A DNA stretch of 64,000 nt from Allantophomopsis cytisporea (Eukaryota; Ascomycota; Leotiomycetes; Phacidiales; Phacidiaceae): positions 744,001 to 808,000 of the forward strand of contig CP103028.1 of NCBI GenBank assembly GCA_024752435.1, in the 5' to 3' direction. Positions 35,336 through 47,870 of the stretch are shown piece after piece. The position numbers and the translations under genes are program-made. The number at the start of each line of letters is the position of its first letter. The stretch's first letter is position 1. A model generated the notes under the pieces. That model was not told the origin of the DNA. It made no database searches and was given only the letters and a program-made list of their open reading frames with translations.

Positions 35336-37983
35336 CTATTTCTTCTTCTTCGCAATCCTTTTCTCCGCCCTCACATCCTTCTTCAGTCGGGCATCCACAA
35401 TCTTGTACTTACCCTTGACACCTCTAGGTCTACCAGCAATACCTCTATTTCCACCTCTGGCAACCACAACCTTGACGTTCTGCTTGGGCTTCTTCTTCGC
35501 CGCTCTGCTCATAAGCTTGGCGATGCTGGAGGCCTTCTCCTTCTCCGTCATACCCTCTTCATCAGCCAGTAAGGCAGACTTCTTGCGAAGCTTCTCAAGA
35601 CGCTGAGCAGCGTGGAACTTCTTACGGTCCTTGGCTTCACGGACCTTCTTGATTGGTCGAGCGTTGAGCGCACGGAGCTTCTCTTTGATAGCTGCGGCTC
35701 CGGCGGCGGAGATGGGGCGATGGGGCTTGTCGTGCTTTCCTTCATCATCGAGGAACCAGTCTGGAAGTCCATCGCGGTCCTTGAAAGCGTACTTGTTGAA
35801 GTTCTCATCAATAAGATCATACTTGGATTTCTCACCAGAAGCGATTTGTTGAGCAAGGGTCATGGCTTCAGCAGTGATGATGTCGATATCTGTTGACTGT
35901 TAGTTGAGCTAGCCGTGAGTGAGAGAGTCTGGCTTACCAAGACGACCATCCTTGCGTGGCTCCTCCTGGTCCATCCACTGGCCCTGACCATTCTTGACAA
36001 CCTCAAATCCATCCTCGTCTTCGCTATCATCAAAGTCATCATCAACAGGTTCCGTAACATTAGCCGCCTTCTTAGAATCTGGCTTAGTAGCCTTTTGTTT
36101 CTTCTCCTCAAGTCTTTGTGCTTCTCTCGCGTCTTCCAATTCGTCAAGAGCAGCATCAATATCCATGGCATCTCCACCCTCTTGCTCTTCCTCTTCTTCC
36201 TCTTCCACAACACCACCAATGTCCTTAAAAATATCTTGGTCGAAGAATTGCGCTGCTCTCCTAGAGAGACCACCTTTCTTCTCTTGAGCTCGCTCCAAGT
36301 CAGTGATCAAAGACTTGCCAGGCGCCTCATCTTCGGAATCATCGTCACTACTGTCTTGCTCAAGCTCATCGTCGTCATCACTTCCATGGCCATCAGCTGA
36401 GAAACCTTCCCAGTCGTCATCCTCATGCTCTTTGCGCGCCTTCTTCGCGCGATACTTGGCATCAGTCTCGGACTTACGCTCCTGATATTGCTCGTACATA
36501 GCATCCATATATGAATCAAGCTTGTCCTCCTCAGCGTCACTCTCCTCATCCAACTCATCTCCAGATCCCATTCCCATATCGTGATCTGGTCGCGCTTCTT
36601 TCTCAGTCAAGATAGCCATCTTTCCCTTTGCGATCTTGTTGACAGCCCCTGACTTGTCGACGGCCTTGAGGGCAAACATCGAGCCCTCTCCGTTTGGACC
36701 GGCTTGTTCCATACCAATTTCAGTTGGCGCAGTCATATGCAACTGCATACGAATAATCTCTCGTTGTTTCTTTTCGTTCTCACGACGTCTTTCGCGCTTC
36801 TTCCTCGAGGATTCCTTCTCGCTGAGTGCTATGAGTTCTTCTTGGATCTTCAATTCTTCATCCATAGGCTCAACCTCTGCAACTTCTTCTGCTGCTGCAT
36901 CAGCTGCCTCCTTTGCAGACTTCTTGGTAGCGAAGCCAAAAATCTCGCGACATCTCAATCGCCATTTCAGAAGATTTCGGAATTCTTTGCGCCCGAGTAC
37001 TCGAAGATCATTACAGCAGTCGCGGATTTCCTTCGTCGTTTCCGGAAGTTTTTCAAGTGCTGCGAGTGCAACGTCTCCATTTGGAGGCTGCTCGAAACTG
37101 AAGCGATTCAGACTACCAAGCATAGCAATCGGATCAGTGGTCTGAATGAACTCGCTGGCAGATACCTCCTTGAATTGAGTCCAGTTGCCCTCTTCGTAAC
37201 CATCTCTCTTTCTCTTCTTGATTTCTGGGTTGAAAACCTTTGCCTCATTGTTTGGTGTAGGATCAGCCAACTCAGCAAAGACTGATCTAGGATCCAGGAA
37301 CTTAGGATCGATGCGCTTCGGCGCCTTGAATCCTTGACAAACGACGAAAATTTCAGCGGAAACGTTTCTTGAAGATGGTGGTTTCGTTGCCTCGACCTTG
37401 GTGAAAAGCTGGTTGAAAACCCAAAGCAAGCTGTTATAGTCCTTCGATCTGAACACCTTGGTAACGAACGTTCCTCCCTCGCACAAGAACTCGGTGGCAA
37501 GCTTCATGGCCTGAAGAGCCAATTCGGCTTGGTTGAAAGAATCCTGTACCCAGGCGGTACCAACGTTGGGGGCTCCATCGTGAAGTACGGTGTCGGCCTT
37601 CCATGTCTTGAAATGTTGACGGATTGTGGCTCGGCACTTGTCCGTTGTAATATCGCTCTGGAAGGTGATACATCTAGGAATTGCTTTGATGGGCGATAAA
37701 TCAACACCAACAATCAGACTGTTTGGAGGCATAACCTCTGCTGCTACTTGACACCAAGACTGCAAACTAATTAGAATTTCTACCAATAGAACTCAAGTAT
37801 GATGAACAAACTTACACCTGGCGCAGCACAAAGATCCAAAAGGACCTTACTCTTCTCCAGAAAGCCATATTTTTTGTTCAACTGAATCAACTTGAAAGCA
37901 GCTCTTGCACGATATCCCTTCTCCTTAGCCAACTTGTACCACTTGTCCAAGCGACCTTTTCCATGCTTCTTTTGAATACCCAT
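35336..37983 (-). CDS. spb1: Spb1, 27S pre-rRNA ribose methyltransferase, 847 aa
   Basis: Nucleolar AdoMet-dependent 2'-O-methyltransferase of the FtsJ/RrmJ class. It modifies a conserved guanosine of 25S rRNA and is needed for 60S assembly. Seen: exons 37983-37816, 37759-35938 and 35889-35336 join to 2,544 nt. The start is [20 protein letters not shown]. The K-D-K-E catalytic set is visible: [35 protein letters not shown] and [14 protein letters not shown]. The AdoMet loop DLCAAPGSWCQVA spans the first intron. The middle is acidic and coiled. The C-terminal Spb1 domain has [20 protein letters not shown] and [15 protein letters not shown], ending in a basic nucleolar tail, IAKKKK. It is divergent from cdt2. 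Confidence 0.95.
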
Positions 37984-38336
37984 TGTGCGGGTGTTGTTGC
38001 GACGAAAAGCGCAAAGAAGAAGATTTCGTAGTGTCGCGTATTCCTGGCTTTCCAAATTTCAAAAAATCATAAGGAATAATAGATAAAAGACCGATTGTGC
38101 CCGGATCATTATATATCCGAGAATCGCCGACTTTCCGACGCTAGTCAAAAGCAGTCTAAGGTTAATTGAATCGCGCTTCACGACAGCTCAGGCGAGTGGC
38201 TCAACGCGTCGCGTCTGTAAACGTGCGGGTAATGGGACTTCGTGAGCTGAACAGTGAAGATAACAACCATGGACATAATCTCTTGAGTCTACACACTGAA
38301 AGGACAAAACCTACGACAATCCGTAATCGGACAAAC
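37984..38336. promoter_or_regulatory. Divergent spb1/cdt2 promoter with an MCB-like site
   Basis: The gap between the two starts is 353 bp. It contains ACGCGT at 38204-38209 followed by CGCG, the MluI cell-cycle box bound by MBF-type factors in yeasts. If the upstream ATG at 38232 is used for cdt2, the site lies 23-28 bp before it. Function is inferred. Confidence 0.45.
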
Positions 38337-40619
38337 ATGTCCAGCAATGCCTTTGTATTCTGCTCGTCCGAAGTACCAGGAAGTCCAGAGCGCTCAATAT
38401 CAGAATCAAGTCCTCGAGGTTCTCCCAGTCGTCCGCGTGCCTATGGGCGTAACGGCCAAAAAGAAAGAAAGCCACCGTCAATAACGCCACGCAAATTCAA
38501 TCGTTTCTTCACACCTCGATCTCACGGGTCAGGAAGACTCACTTCCTCGAGACAGGCTCTCTTTGATATCACTGCCCCCACCAACAATCGTGGCGGTGTT
38601 CAGTCAAGTCCTCTCCGGCCATTCAGGGACATCAATACTCAGGAAAACAGCAACCCTGCATCTTTCACGCGAGAGTTAAAAAGGAGGAAGGTCATCCATA
38701 CACCAGAATCATCTCCCGACGATCCATCACCAAGCAAAAGACATCACTCCAATCCAAACTTTGTGTTTGAAGATGAATCCGAGAGAGATGAGGAGAGTCA
38801 AGACACTTTGCCCATGTTACCTGGGGCCGACCAGTCGAGCTTCTCTCAGAGGCTGAACATGTCATCGCGGGCTATTCCCCCAAGACGCATCACTCAATTA
38901 GATGACAGAGGACTCAGCGGTAGACTCTTAGAATTGAGCCTGGGCTGGTCATCGGGATCAAGACGACAGCAATTCCGGTACCCCGTCGTTGGTAAGTTCT
39001 CCCCTAAATGTTTCGCTGAATCCAAACAACTAAACAGAGTCTAGACTGGCAATATGAGACATCCAGCTTTTATACTCGACCAGAGGACGTACATTTGTGT
39101 ACAAGTATGGAAAGCCCGGAAAGGTGTATACCTTTTTGTGCAGTCGGTTGTAATAGTGAGTCGAGCTATGCATAGTTTAAATGTCAAGACTGACAAGTTT
39201 ACAGCTAATTCATTAATTGCCGTTGGTGATGAAGAAGGTCGAGTGAGGCTCTTGGAGTCTGCAAAAGGTGGCAATCCAGGCTTCGGAAAAGTCTACCTTT
39301 CCTTCCGTCCACATACAAATGCCATCATCGATATGGCGTTTACAGAAGACGATGCGTTGTTAGCTACTGCCTCTGGAGACCAAACTGCTAGAGTGATAGA
39401 CATGCCTACCCAGACCACCATCTCAGTGTTGGCAAACCACTCAGCATCTGTGAAGCAAGTCCGCTTCCAACCTGGACGTGCCAATAACAGTGTTCTAGCC
39501 ACCTCGAGTCGAGATGGCAGCATTCAAGTCTGGGATCTTAGGTGCAAGAGCACAGAAGGCCCAGTATCGGAGATTCATATGCCCCCTGTTGAGGTAGATG
39601 GGTCCAGGCCAAGGACAACTGCAACGTATGGCTGTGCTATCCAGAGTATCTATGATGCACATCAGCCTATCATGAGCGCTACAAAAGTATCAGCCCCTGC
39701 TGCCAGCGAAGGCACCGTGAAGGCTGAGGCAGTGGGACCAGGACGCATCGGGGATGTCTCTGTCACATCTCTGGCGTTTCTCCCTGAAGGACAGGAGCAT
39801 CTCCTCCTCACAGCTTCAGAAGCGAACGCATGTGTGAAGCTGTGGGACATTCGTGCCGTGCACAATACCCGACGACGAGGACCGATCCCACTTGCGACAA
39901 CTCAGCAGCCCCAGAGCCACAACCAATGGCGGCACTTTGGTATCAGCTCAATGAACTTGAGCGGCGATGGCACCAGACTCTACACTGTTTGCAAAGACAA
40001 TACAGTGTATGCTTACTCAACAGCCCATCTAATGCTGGGTCATGCTCCCGAGTTCTCAGCGGAGAGCTCTCGTCCTCGCCGTCAACAGACAACACAAGAA
40101 GGTCTTGGGCCACTGTATGGGTTCCGCCATCCACAACTTCATGCCACATCATTCTACGTCAAGTCAGCCCTCAGAAAAGAAAAGAACAGCAAATCAGAGT
40201 TACTGGCCATTGGCAGCAGCGATGGCTGCGCAATCCTTTTTCCCACTGATGAGCGCTATCTCCAGCTGCAAAAGCCTACAGAAGGCAGCGATGATGCATT
40301 TCCCATGGCTACGTCTCGCGGACGACCTGGATTTTCTCGTACAACCAGTGGATTCGGTCTCTCGTCTCGTGGATTTGATACGGTCCCCATTTCGCAGAAT
40401 GGCACGGCACTAATCCGCGGCCATGATCGTGAGGTTGGCGCATTGGCGTGGAGCTCCGAAGGCGAATTGGTTACTGTGGGAGATGATTTCTTGGTGCGCT
40501 GCTGGAGGGAAGGTGTAGATGCGAGGGACTTGAGGGTAGGTGGGGAGGCTGATGGGAGGAGATGGGGTTGCGGGTGGGCGGATGTTGAGACAATATTCGA
40601 TAATGATGATGAGGAGTAG
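38337..40619 (+). CDS. cdt2: Cdt2-like WD40 substrate receptor of CRL4, 726 aa
   Basis: Cdt2 recruits Cdt1, the Spd1-type RNR inhibitor and Set8-like substrates bound to PCNA to the Cul4-Ddb1 ubiquitin ligase. Seen: exons 38337-38991, 39045-39155 and 39205-40619 join to 2,181 nt. The first 215 residues are basic, Ser/Pro-rich and disordered. The propeller then has NSLIAVGDEEGRVRLLES, AIIDMAFTEDDALLATASGD and VLATSSRDGSIQVWDLRCKS, with further WD repeats to LAWSSEGELVTVGDD. The GDEEG.VRLL and SGDQTARV blocks are diagnostic of Cdt2/DTL. An upstream in-frame ATG at 38232 would add 35 residues; the chosen start gives a cleaner N-terminus. Confidence 0.88.
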
Positions 40620-40912
40620 TTTTTGTATACGATACCCTTTTGATTTCAATATTCTAGAACAACCAGCCCCAAGGTTTGGATTTCATAATCGCATGCGTTG
40701 AGATTAATGGGCGTATTCTTGATCAAGTCATTGCATTGGTACTACCCCAAAATGACACCCCAACTCCACCATAAAAGCATTCCGTCTTATACACATAGCA
40801 GCCAGCCGTCGTATGGTGGCCCTACAAACCCATCTTCTAATCAGTTTGCTCGCTACATGCACCGCTACACAAACACTTCAAGAACCCTATAAACCCTTAC
40901 AGCGAGGCACAT

Positions 40913-41836
40913 TTAACAAAGACAACCCTCCCTCTCGCTATCAATGTGGATGTTGATGGGATCCGAGAAGTCGCCGCTGAATTCCTCAGATTCTTCCTGC
41001 GCAAGCGCGTTGCGGGCAATTACTTCGAAAGCTTGCTCAACGTTGATGGCTTCCTTGGCACTCGTCTCGAAGTATGGGATTCCACCTTTGGACTGGCAGA
41101 ACGTCATGGCGCGCTTAGAAGAAATCTACACTTGTCAGTGCCCAAATTTCCTCACCGCAACTTCTATGTGGAGTCTTGAGTACTAACCGCACGCTTGTTC
41201 TCTTCGACATCAATTTTGTTTCCCAAAACCACCTGTACAAAATGTCAGTAAAAATAGAATGTGAGAGATTTTGTAGTTGGGATCCTACAAATGGGAAGCT
41301 TTCCGGATCTCTTGGGGAAGCTTGGATAAGGAATTCATCTCTCCAGCTATCGAGTGTATCGAAGGACTTTGAGTTGTTGACATCGTAGACCAGAACACAG
41401 CAGTCTGCTCCTCGATAGAAAGCTACACCAAGCGATTGGAAGCGTTCTTGACCTGCTGTATCCCAGAGCTTTCAATTATCAGCTGAGTCCCCACCCTTGA
41501 TGCAGAGATATCCATACTTGCATAGTAACTAATCTGTCGTCGACGAGAACTTCCTTGGTGAGGAAGTCGGCACCGATTGTAGCTTTGTAACTTGCGCTGA
41601 ACTTCTTATTGACCTATCGCCATTCTCACGTATCAGAACTTGATCTTGTGATTTTGAGTGATGATTGTGTGCAGAGGTTGGTATCGACGTACATATTGGT
41701 TCATCAAACTGGTCTTTCCGACGCCACTATCACCGAGGATGATAACCTGATACAAAAATACATCAGTAATGTATCTCGTAAACGGATAGATCGCAGATTT
41801 TCCTACCTTAAGGAGGACCTTCTTTCTTGCAGACAT
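40913..41836 (-). CDS. ypt7: Ypt7, Rab7-family GTPase, 205 aa, six exons
   Basis: Vacuolar and late-endosomal Rab required for homotypic vacuole fusion and autophagosome-vacuole fusion. Seen: exons 41836-41807, 41746-41693, 41613-41518, 41468-41289, 41232-41188 and 41125-40913. The product starts [23 protein letters not shown] in two exons. The P-loop GDSGVGKTS, the switch II motif [17 protein letters not shown] and ETSAKEA are all intact. The tail ends CLC, a double-cysteine (CxC) geranylgeranylation motif. The acceptor at 41126, rather than a downstream AG, restores the family's [11 protein letters not shown] block and gives 205 residues, the normal length. Antisense to atg16 and adjacent to it, which is suggestive because both serve autophagy. 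Confidence 0.95.
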
Positions 41837-42221
41837 GATATCAGAGGTGCCTAGAGAAGGCGGTGTCGCAGTGCGTGATACGCGATAAAAATGCTATGTT
41901 TCGGAGAAGGTGACTTTCGAACTAATATGGGTGGTGGTAATGCAGACAATTGAAATTCGTCTGAAGTAAGTATATGTTTGGGTGAATGTCGAGAAGTCGA
42001 GAGATGACGAGTAGTGTTGTTGTTTGGGGAAGTTCGCTTGGTTGCAACCACAGCTAAATTAATGCTAGACGCGGGAGTCCGTGAGCCTTGCTTATCGGCG
42101 CATAACTACCTGGTACTGCGTTGTCACCTCGACAAGGTTGACAAGGTAGCAACGACAGCAGATCAATGCCATACCCGCATATCGAGACTATGTAGTCATC
42201 ATTTTCGCAGAGCCCGTCAAA
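41837..42221. promoter_or_regulatory. Divergent ypt7/atg16 upstream region
   Basis: 385 bp between divergent starts of two genes that act in autophagy. No specific site was identified. Confidence 0.45.
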
Positions 42222-42901
42222 ATGTCTTCGTGGAGGGATGAGTATCTGGCTGCTCTAACGGAGAGAAACAAAATCGAAAAGGCCAATTATGACATCTATG
42301 ATGCTTGTGAGTGTTTGCGTTGCCCCGCCATTTGTTCGCATTCACTGACTTCATGCAGATACAAAACTGGCCGATCGCACTGCAGCCCTGGAAGCAGGAA
42401 AGGCCATAACTGTATCAACTGAGGAACTTACCTCATCGAAAGCTCCTTTGAAGCTTGCAGAGGGCACCAATGATGCGCAGCTGAAGGTGAATTTGGCGGA
42501 AGCCTTGCGGTCGAAAGGACAACTACAAACAAGGCTTAAAACAGCAGAAGAAGAATTAGAAAGGCTCAAAGCGAAGACTGCTACCGACAGTCGACTTATA
42601 CGTGAGTTAACATTGGAGAGAAATAGCTTGGTCCTCAAGGTCAAAGATCGGGATGAGGAGCTGAAGGGAAAGGCAAAGTTATTAGAAGTCAGTAGCGAAA
42701 AGCTTTGAACAGTCTGTACAAATGCTAATGGATCCGGAACAGGACGTCCAGGATGAGATGATATCGCTGAATTTGCAGCTTAACATGGCAGAGCAACGGT
42801 CTAAGAAGTTACAACAAGAAAACAAGGATTTAGTTGATCGGTGGATGGCACGGATGGGAAAAGAAGCAGATGCAATGAATGAAGCATCGAAATTTTCATA
42901 A
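42222..42901 (+). CDS. atg16: Atg16, autophagy E3-complex scaffold, 190 aa
   Basis: Atg16 dimerises and holds Atg12-Atg5 on the phagophore, directing Atg8 lipidation. Seen: exons 42222-42306, 42359-42687 and 42743-42901 join to 573 nt; the second intron has a GCTAATG branch site. The N-terminal Atg5-binding helix is [20 protein letters not shown]. Residues about 60-185 form the coiled coil, with [20 protein letters not shown] and [20 protein letters not shown] ending [15 protein letters not shown]. There is no WD40 domain, as usual in fungi. Reading through the second intron gives a false stop at 42708, which truncates the protein by about 55 residues. Confidence 0.93.
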
Positions 42902-43079
42902 TCGTAATGCTGTCTATTCCTGAAAGTCGTATGGAAATGGGTATCTGTGAAGCCCGCTCTATCCTACAATGCTGTAACGCTGTGTGCAAAAAGACAAATG
43001 CTACCCGCTATGCAGCGCTTATGCTGAAAAAGACACTAAAGTCCACCAGCGCAATATATCAACGCAATCTTCATGAGAG

Positions 43080-44657
43080 TCATGATGACGAGTCATATGA
43101 TCCTCCTCTTCGTCCTCCCTTTGTAGCGATGAAATAGCTGCCACCATTAGAGGTCCAGCTAACACTTCCTTCGTAATATTCCTTCTGTTCTACACTGAGA
43201 TTGCTCGTAACATCGTTAGCGTTGCGAGAGTTCTGATCTGCCACAAGTGACTTCAAGGATACTATTCTGCATCCATCTTTGAGCTCGAGAAACAAGAGCT
43301 TCAGCTTATCATTAAGATCAGGTGTAAAAGCTTGATTGTTGACGAGGACGACATCCGCCTTTCTCAACGCTTTCAATGTTGGCGCATCTTCCATAAAGTT
43401 GTTGTGACGCAACTTTACTCTGCCTGGAGCGATGCCCCACAATCGACAACGAGCTGCAAACTCCTTCTCTTGCATTGTGGCAAGTTTACTTGCATTGTCC
43501 ATCATCTCACAGCCCCAACTTTCACATCCAATCTCCAAAGCCGCCTGAAGAACAACATTGCCAACTCCAGAGCCAAGGTCCACAAATACATGGTCAGACC
43601 TAAGATTGGTTTCCGTAAAGATCCTAGAGAGAAAGCCGGCTTTCAGCTCCCCATAAACGTTGTCGGTGCCATTCTCATATTTCCTTAGCGTGTCGACTTG
43701 GGGAGTAACCGCACGATCATATATCTGTGTAAGGATGCAGCTGACAAGTTCGAGTGGTATATCGTAGCGTCTGTCTAGATTTCTAGCCAATGTGCCATCT
43801 TCCCTCAGCGATTTCAAGGCAGCGTTATATTTGTTGACAGCATCTTTGAAGTCCTGAACTGTGTTCTTGGGATTGTATTTATCGTTCGCTTGGTTCTTTG
43901 CACGGTCGAGACTACGCAGAAATCCGGTTCGGTCATCGAATGGCCTTGCCTGGTCTGGAGTAAGGTAGAAATTCGCAACATTCCTTACAACTTTGATGAT
44001 TTCCTCAACTGGATCCAAGCCATCCCTGCTCCAAACTAGTTCATACCTTCTCGAAGGTCAGCCCTACGTATGTAATTTGAGAAGGGGAGCTGATACATAC
44101 TCTTCTGGTTGAGAAGCGCTCGGATATTGAAGCTGCACTGCTACGTCATCGTCTTCCGAAGCATACAGAGCCCGCTTGGCTTTCAAAGATAGGGATGCAA
44201 TGTCCTTTGCACGAATGTAAGAGAAAGACCCACCATCTCCATCCGAAAAGGCCTGCTGGGACCGGAGTCTTCTTCTATTGTCCACCGCTCGGGCTGTCGT
44301 ATGTCTCTGAGTCGGAGGTTGATCAAAGCTTGTCATGCTACCGTCATCCTCACTATCGGTATCGAAGGATGTGTGTGCGATTGGAGAAGTTACCGATCGC
44401 TTCTTGTTGCGTTTGGCCTGTGGTGCTTGTAGCCTTGCCAGGCCAGGGTCCGTAGTCGACGACGGCGAAGCTTCGCTCCAGCTTCTCTTCACTGCATGTG
44501 CTCGTGGAGTGGAACGAGAAATATCTCGACGAAGTGCTCCATTTTGTTGACTTGCGCTGCCTGGTCTCGCAGTTGCTCCTGGCCGTTTGACGGGGACTTC
44601 GGCGACATGAACGACTGTTGGCCGAGGTTTAAGTGCTGTCTTGCCAAAGAGCCCCAT
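43080..44657 (-). CDS. dot1: Dot1, histone H3 lysine-79 methyltransferase, 507 aa
   Basis: Non-SET methyltransferase acting on nucleosomal H3K79. Seen: exons 44657-44101 and 44046-43080 with a 54-bp intron, 1,524 nt. The first 185 residues are basic and disordered, starting MGLFGKTALKPRPTVVH, and fit the nucleosome-contacting N-terminus of fungal Dot1. The catalytic fold begins YELVWSRDGLDPVEEIIKVV. It continues with NVYGELKAGFLSRIF, the AdoMet motif VFVDLGSGVGNVVLQAALEI, GCEMMD, and the active-site loop NNQAFTPDLND where many relatives have NNFAF. The tail is short. The intron join recreates EYELV, the family's usual entry to the fold. Confidence 0.94.
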
Positions 44658-46277
44658 CAGTGGTATATAACCGATATTATATTGATAACGGTAAGTATGC
44701 TAGCGTCGCATAGAAACAATGTAGCAAATGCTGAAGAGCAGTGGGGGGTGTTGCGTCAAAATTCTATTGTTTTGCCTTTTGTTTTCGAAAGAGTGAAGTA
44801 ATTGAGCATAGGTACGATCTTTCAAAAAGAAGGTTGCAGCCTCGCCCGGACTCCGTCTCTTTCCATAGGTACGAGAACGCATTTCCAAGGGAAGAAGCAA
44901 GCCGCTTACCTAAGCCGCTAGCCGATCGCTCTAGTCGCACCAATTGATTGATACCTCAGGGGGTCGCACGGTATGGGAAAATGGACAAGGTGATGAGTGC
45001 CAGTATTAAGTACCTTACTGCAAGTACAGCTCATGCTTGCTATCACTTCTAAGAGTATACATTTTCAACATCTCAACTCCACGTCTGATGAGATGTCTGG
45101 CAAATATACAACTCTTACTCGTCTGTGCTCATATTGCGCGTATGTCTGATGTCAGAAGTGATGCTTAAACGGTATTGTCTAGTGGTTCGCACGTGTAATG
45201 CGGGTTTGTCCTGTCCCTTGGGGGTTCGTGTCTGGGAAGTTTCTCGGTAAGCTTGAGACCCTGAATGTCCAAGAACAACTTTATGGATGAGGTCAAGACA
45301 AGACTTGAGAAAATCAAGCTTGATCGGTCGTCATGGGGAGAACCGTACATGAAATAGAGACAGAGTGAGGTTGACAGTGGAGGAGAAACTTCCTCTACCT
45401 GCTTGTCCATCGGCTACAAACTCTCCTTTAACCCGTCTTGCCGTCCAAATTCTTCCTCGTTTATACTATTATCCTTCATCGCATGGCCGGTACTTATGCA
45501 AGGCGATACTACGTACCTACTCCGTACACGGTATGAGGATCAATTCCAAAATAAAAAAACAATAATACGGTGGCGATACTTTCGTCCCGTTCCCCTCATG
45601 CATGAACAGGGACTCATGTGTGCTGGTGGTGCTATTTTTCAACATATCTACTTTCGATGCGATGCAAGGAGTAACTGCATGAACCGGACCTTAACGCAAG
45701 GCGATGGACCATGGCAGTCCCCCCCTCAAACCCTCTCACTGCCTTTGCACTCTCAAGCTCGAGATCCTCACATGGACGTTGCTTGCAGACCTTCTGACGC
45801 TGCACTAGCATAACCGCCATCCGTTCATCCATGCGACGATCAAGAGAGTTGAGGTATCAACGGGCAGCTCTCCTGTGTTGGGCAAGTGTTGCGAACTTGA
45901 TAGACTCTATATCCAGACTTTGTCCAATTGTATGGAACATCTCTACTTAACTTTACCAACTGCCACGCCATTCCCATGTGATTGGACAAACTTGAGCCTT
46001 CCTCAGCTGAGAAAAGCTCCTTCCTATGCTGCTTCTCCGTTTGTACTTTGACTTATGACGAATTAAGCAGTCCTCCCCATACGACTCTGCATACACCGAC
46101 ACCGCGTTGAATCGATGCCTTCAAAGTAGTCTTGTATGCTGCTCGATCATGCTCTATCATCACACACGCAAGCATAATCAATACCGTATACAAGTGTGCA
46201 TCATCAGCCATCTTCATGGGGGTTCAGCTCTCACTTTGATCACTCATACTGCGCATATTTCGTCAGATGCTACTTCA
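44658..46277. other. Long intergenic region, no gene seen
   Basis: 1.6 kb between dot1 (leftward) and the receptor gene (rightward). ORFs here are short and have no family look. A tRNA-like stretch near 45170-45245 was examined and rejected. The last 300 bp are probably the receptor's leader, with upstream ATGs. Confidence 0.5.
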
Positions 46278-47870
46278 ATGGCTACTATATCAAACTCCAC
46301 GCTTGGAGAGACTGGTGTCTCCAGTACGCCCACGAACAATCATGGCTCACATGTTTATACCATCTTCTTGGTCAACGTTGTCTTCCTTGTCATTGTCGTT
46401 ATTACCAGCACCCTACGATTCTACGTCAGATTGTTCGTGGTGAAATTTGCCGGCTGGGATGATCGTGAGTCACTTGCACTTGTATCATCTCCCAAACATT
46501 GACCATAATAGTCCTGATGTTCTTTGCGGCTTTGACTGCCTGTTCACTGTCGGCCTGTAAGTGATTTGTGGAGCTGGATTACGTGATGTCACTTCTTTGA
46601 GGCTATTCGAAATCAGCTCACGCTTGGTCTTGAAAGGCGAGGATAATTTGGGGCTTCTAACCACTTAAATGTTACAACATGCGAACCATCTGCTGACTGT
46701 TCACTCTCGTCATACAGTGTGTCTAATTGGAGCAACTATTGGTCTTGGACAGCATGTTGAATACATCAACCCTGATCCAACTATGCTCCTCAGGAGATTA
46801 TCGAGGGTTACTATCATTCTATATGCCTGCTATATCAGCTATTCTACGGCAATTACTCTGACAAAGGTCTCAATCATCGCCTTCTACCTGCGAATCTTTC
46901 CATCTTATCGACTGGGTTTATTTCTCAAAGCCACTGGCCTCTTGATCCTAGCTGTATGGATCACATCAATCTTCGCCATAATCTTCCAATGTATACCCGT
47001 CAATGCTGGCTGGGACATAGACGTAAAACATGCCAGGTGCATAAGTCTGGTGCATTTCTTCTATGTCACAGCCGCCATCAATATTACTACGGATGTCCTG
47101 CTATGCGTAGCTCCTTTGCCGTCTTTATGGAAGATGCACTTGCCTCAGAAGCAGAGACTCATTATCTGTGTTCTCTTCGGCTTTGGTATCTTGTGAGTAA
47201 GATCATGGGACGTATACTAGAAGACATCAATGATAATTATGTAGTGCATGCGTTGCCAGCATACTGCGACTCTCTCAACTGCACCATCTGGCCGGCCACG
47301 ATATTACTTGTAAGTACCCACCTGTAGCGAGTCTTGGATTATTTCTAGATATATCATGATTCATACTTCGAGAATGATCATCAAAGACTAAGATTTTCCG
47401 CAGACAACAGTGTAGGCTCTCTCAACTGGTCCGTTGCTGAACTCGGTACAGCAATTTTCTGTGCCAGCATCCCTACGTTGCGTCCTTTAGCAACCCGGCT
47501 CCTACCAAGTACCTTCCTGGATTCACTCAACCGCTCTGCTGAGCCCGTACTCCCTCATATCCCAGACAATACCTCTGAGTATACCAGTGAGGATATCATG
47601 TCGCGCAGAAATGAATCTAACGTCTATCTCGACCCTATGGGTTTCCTGCATCGAAAAGACGGCCCCCCGGCACCGTTGAGCGATGCAGGTTCGCTGAGTG
47701 CCTCCCAAAGAGGCGGAGTGATACGTCCAAGTAAGCAGCGTGTTGGCTTATGGATCAAAGAAACTCCTGTTGCCTCAAGAGATGAGTTTCTGCGAGACGA
47801 GGAACCGGTTCGCTCACATCCGGCTGTGAGGCCTATGGAGACCATCTATCCTAACAATAGGAGGAAATAA
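46278..47870 (+). CDS. PTH11-type seven-transmembrane receptor (fungal rhodopsin-like domain), 412 aa
   Basis: Members sense host or nutrient cues in some plant pathogens, but most are uncharacterised. Seen: exons 46278-46464, 46512-46556, 46718-47192, 47245-47309 and 47404-47870 join to 1,239 nt. After a short extracellular N-terminus come seven hydrophobic segments, starting VYTIFLVNVVFLVIVVITST. Family hallmarks are FYVRLFVVKFAGWDD, the loop GATIGLGQHVE, ALTLTKVSI-like AITLTKVSIIAFYLRIF, FQCIPVNAGWD and FGIFACVASILRLSQL. After helix 7 (NWSVAELGTAIFCASIPTLR) a polar, Ser/Pro-rich tail of about 130 residues follows. No CFEM domain precedes the helices. A downstream ATG is possible. Confidence 0.82.

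Noticed and set aside
36636..37285. Plus-strand ORFs of 169 and 193 codons
   Set aside because: They are antisense shadows of the acidic, lysine-rich spb1 middle; codon bias explains their openness.
42666..42711. Stop at the end of the atg16 second reading frame as gene end
   Set aside because: A GTCAGT donor, GCTAATG branch site and CAG acceptor give a 55-bp intron and restore the coiled-coil end.
45170..45245. tRNA-like stretch with TCTAGTGG and GGTTCG boxes
   Set aside because: The A-box-like and B-box-like strings are there, but the T arm and acceptor stem do not pair and no anticodon stem forms.
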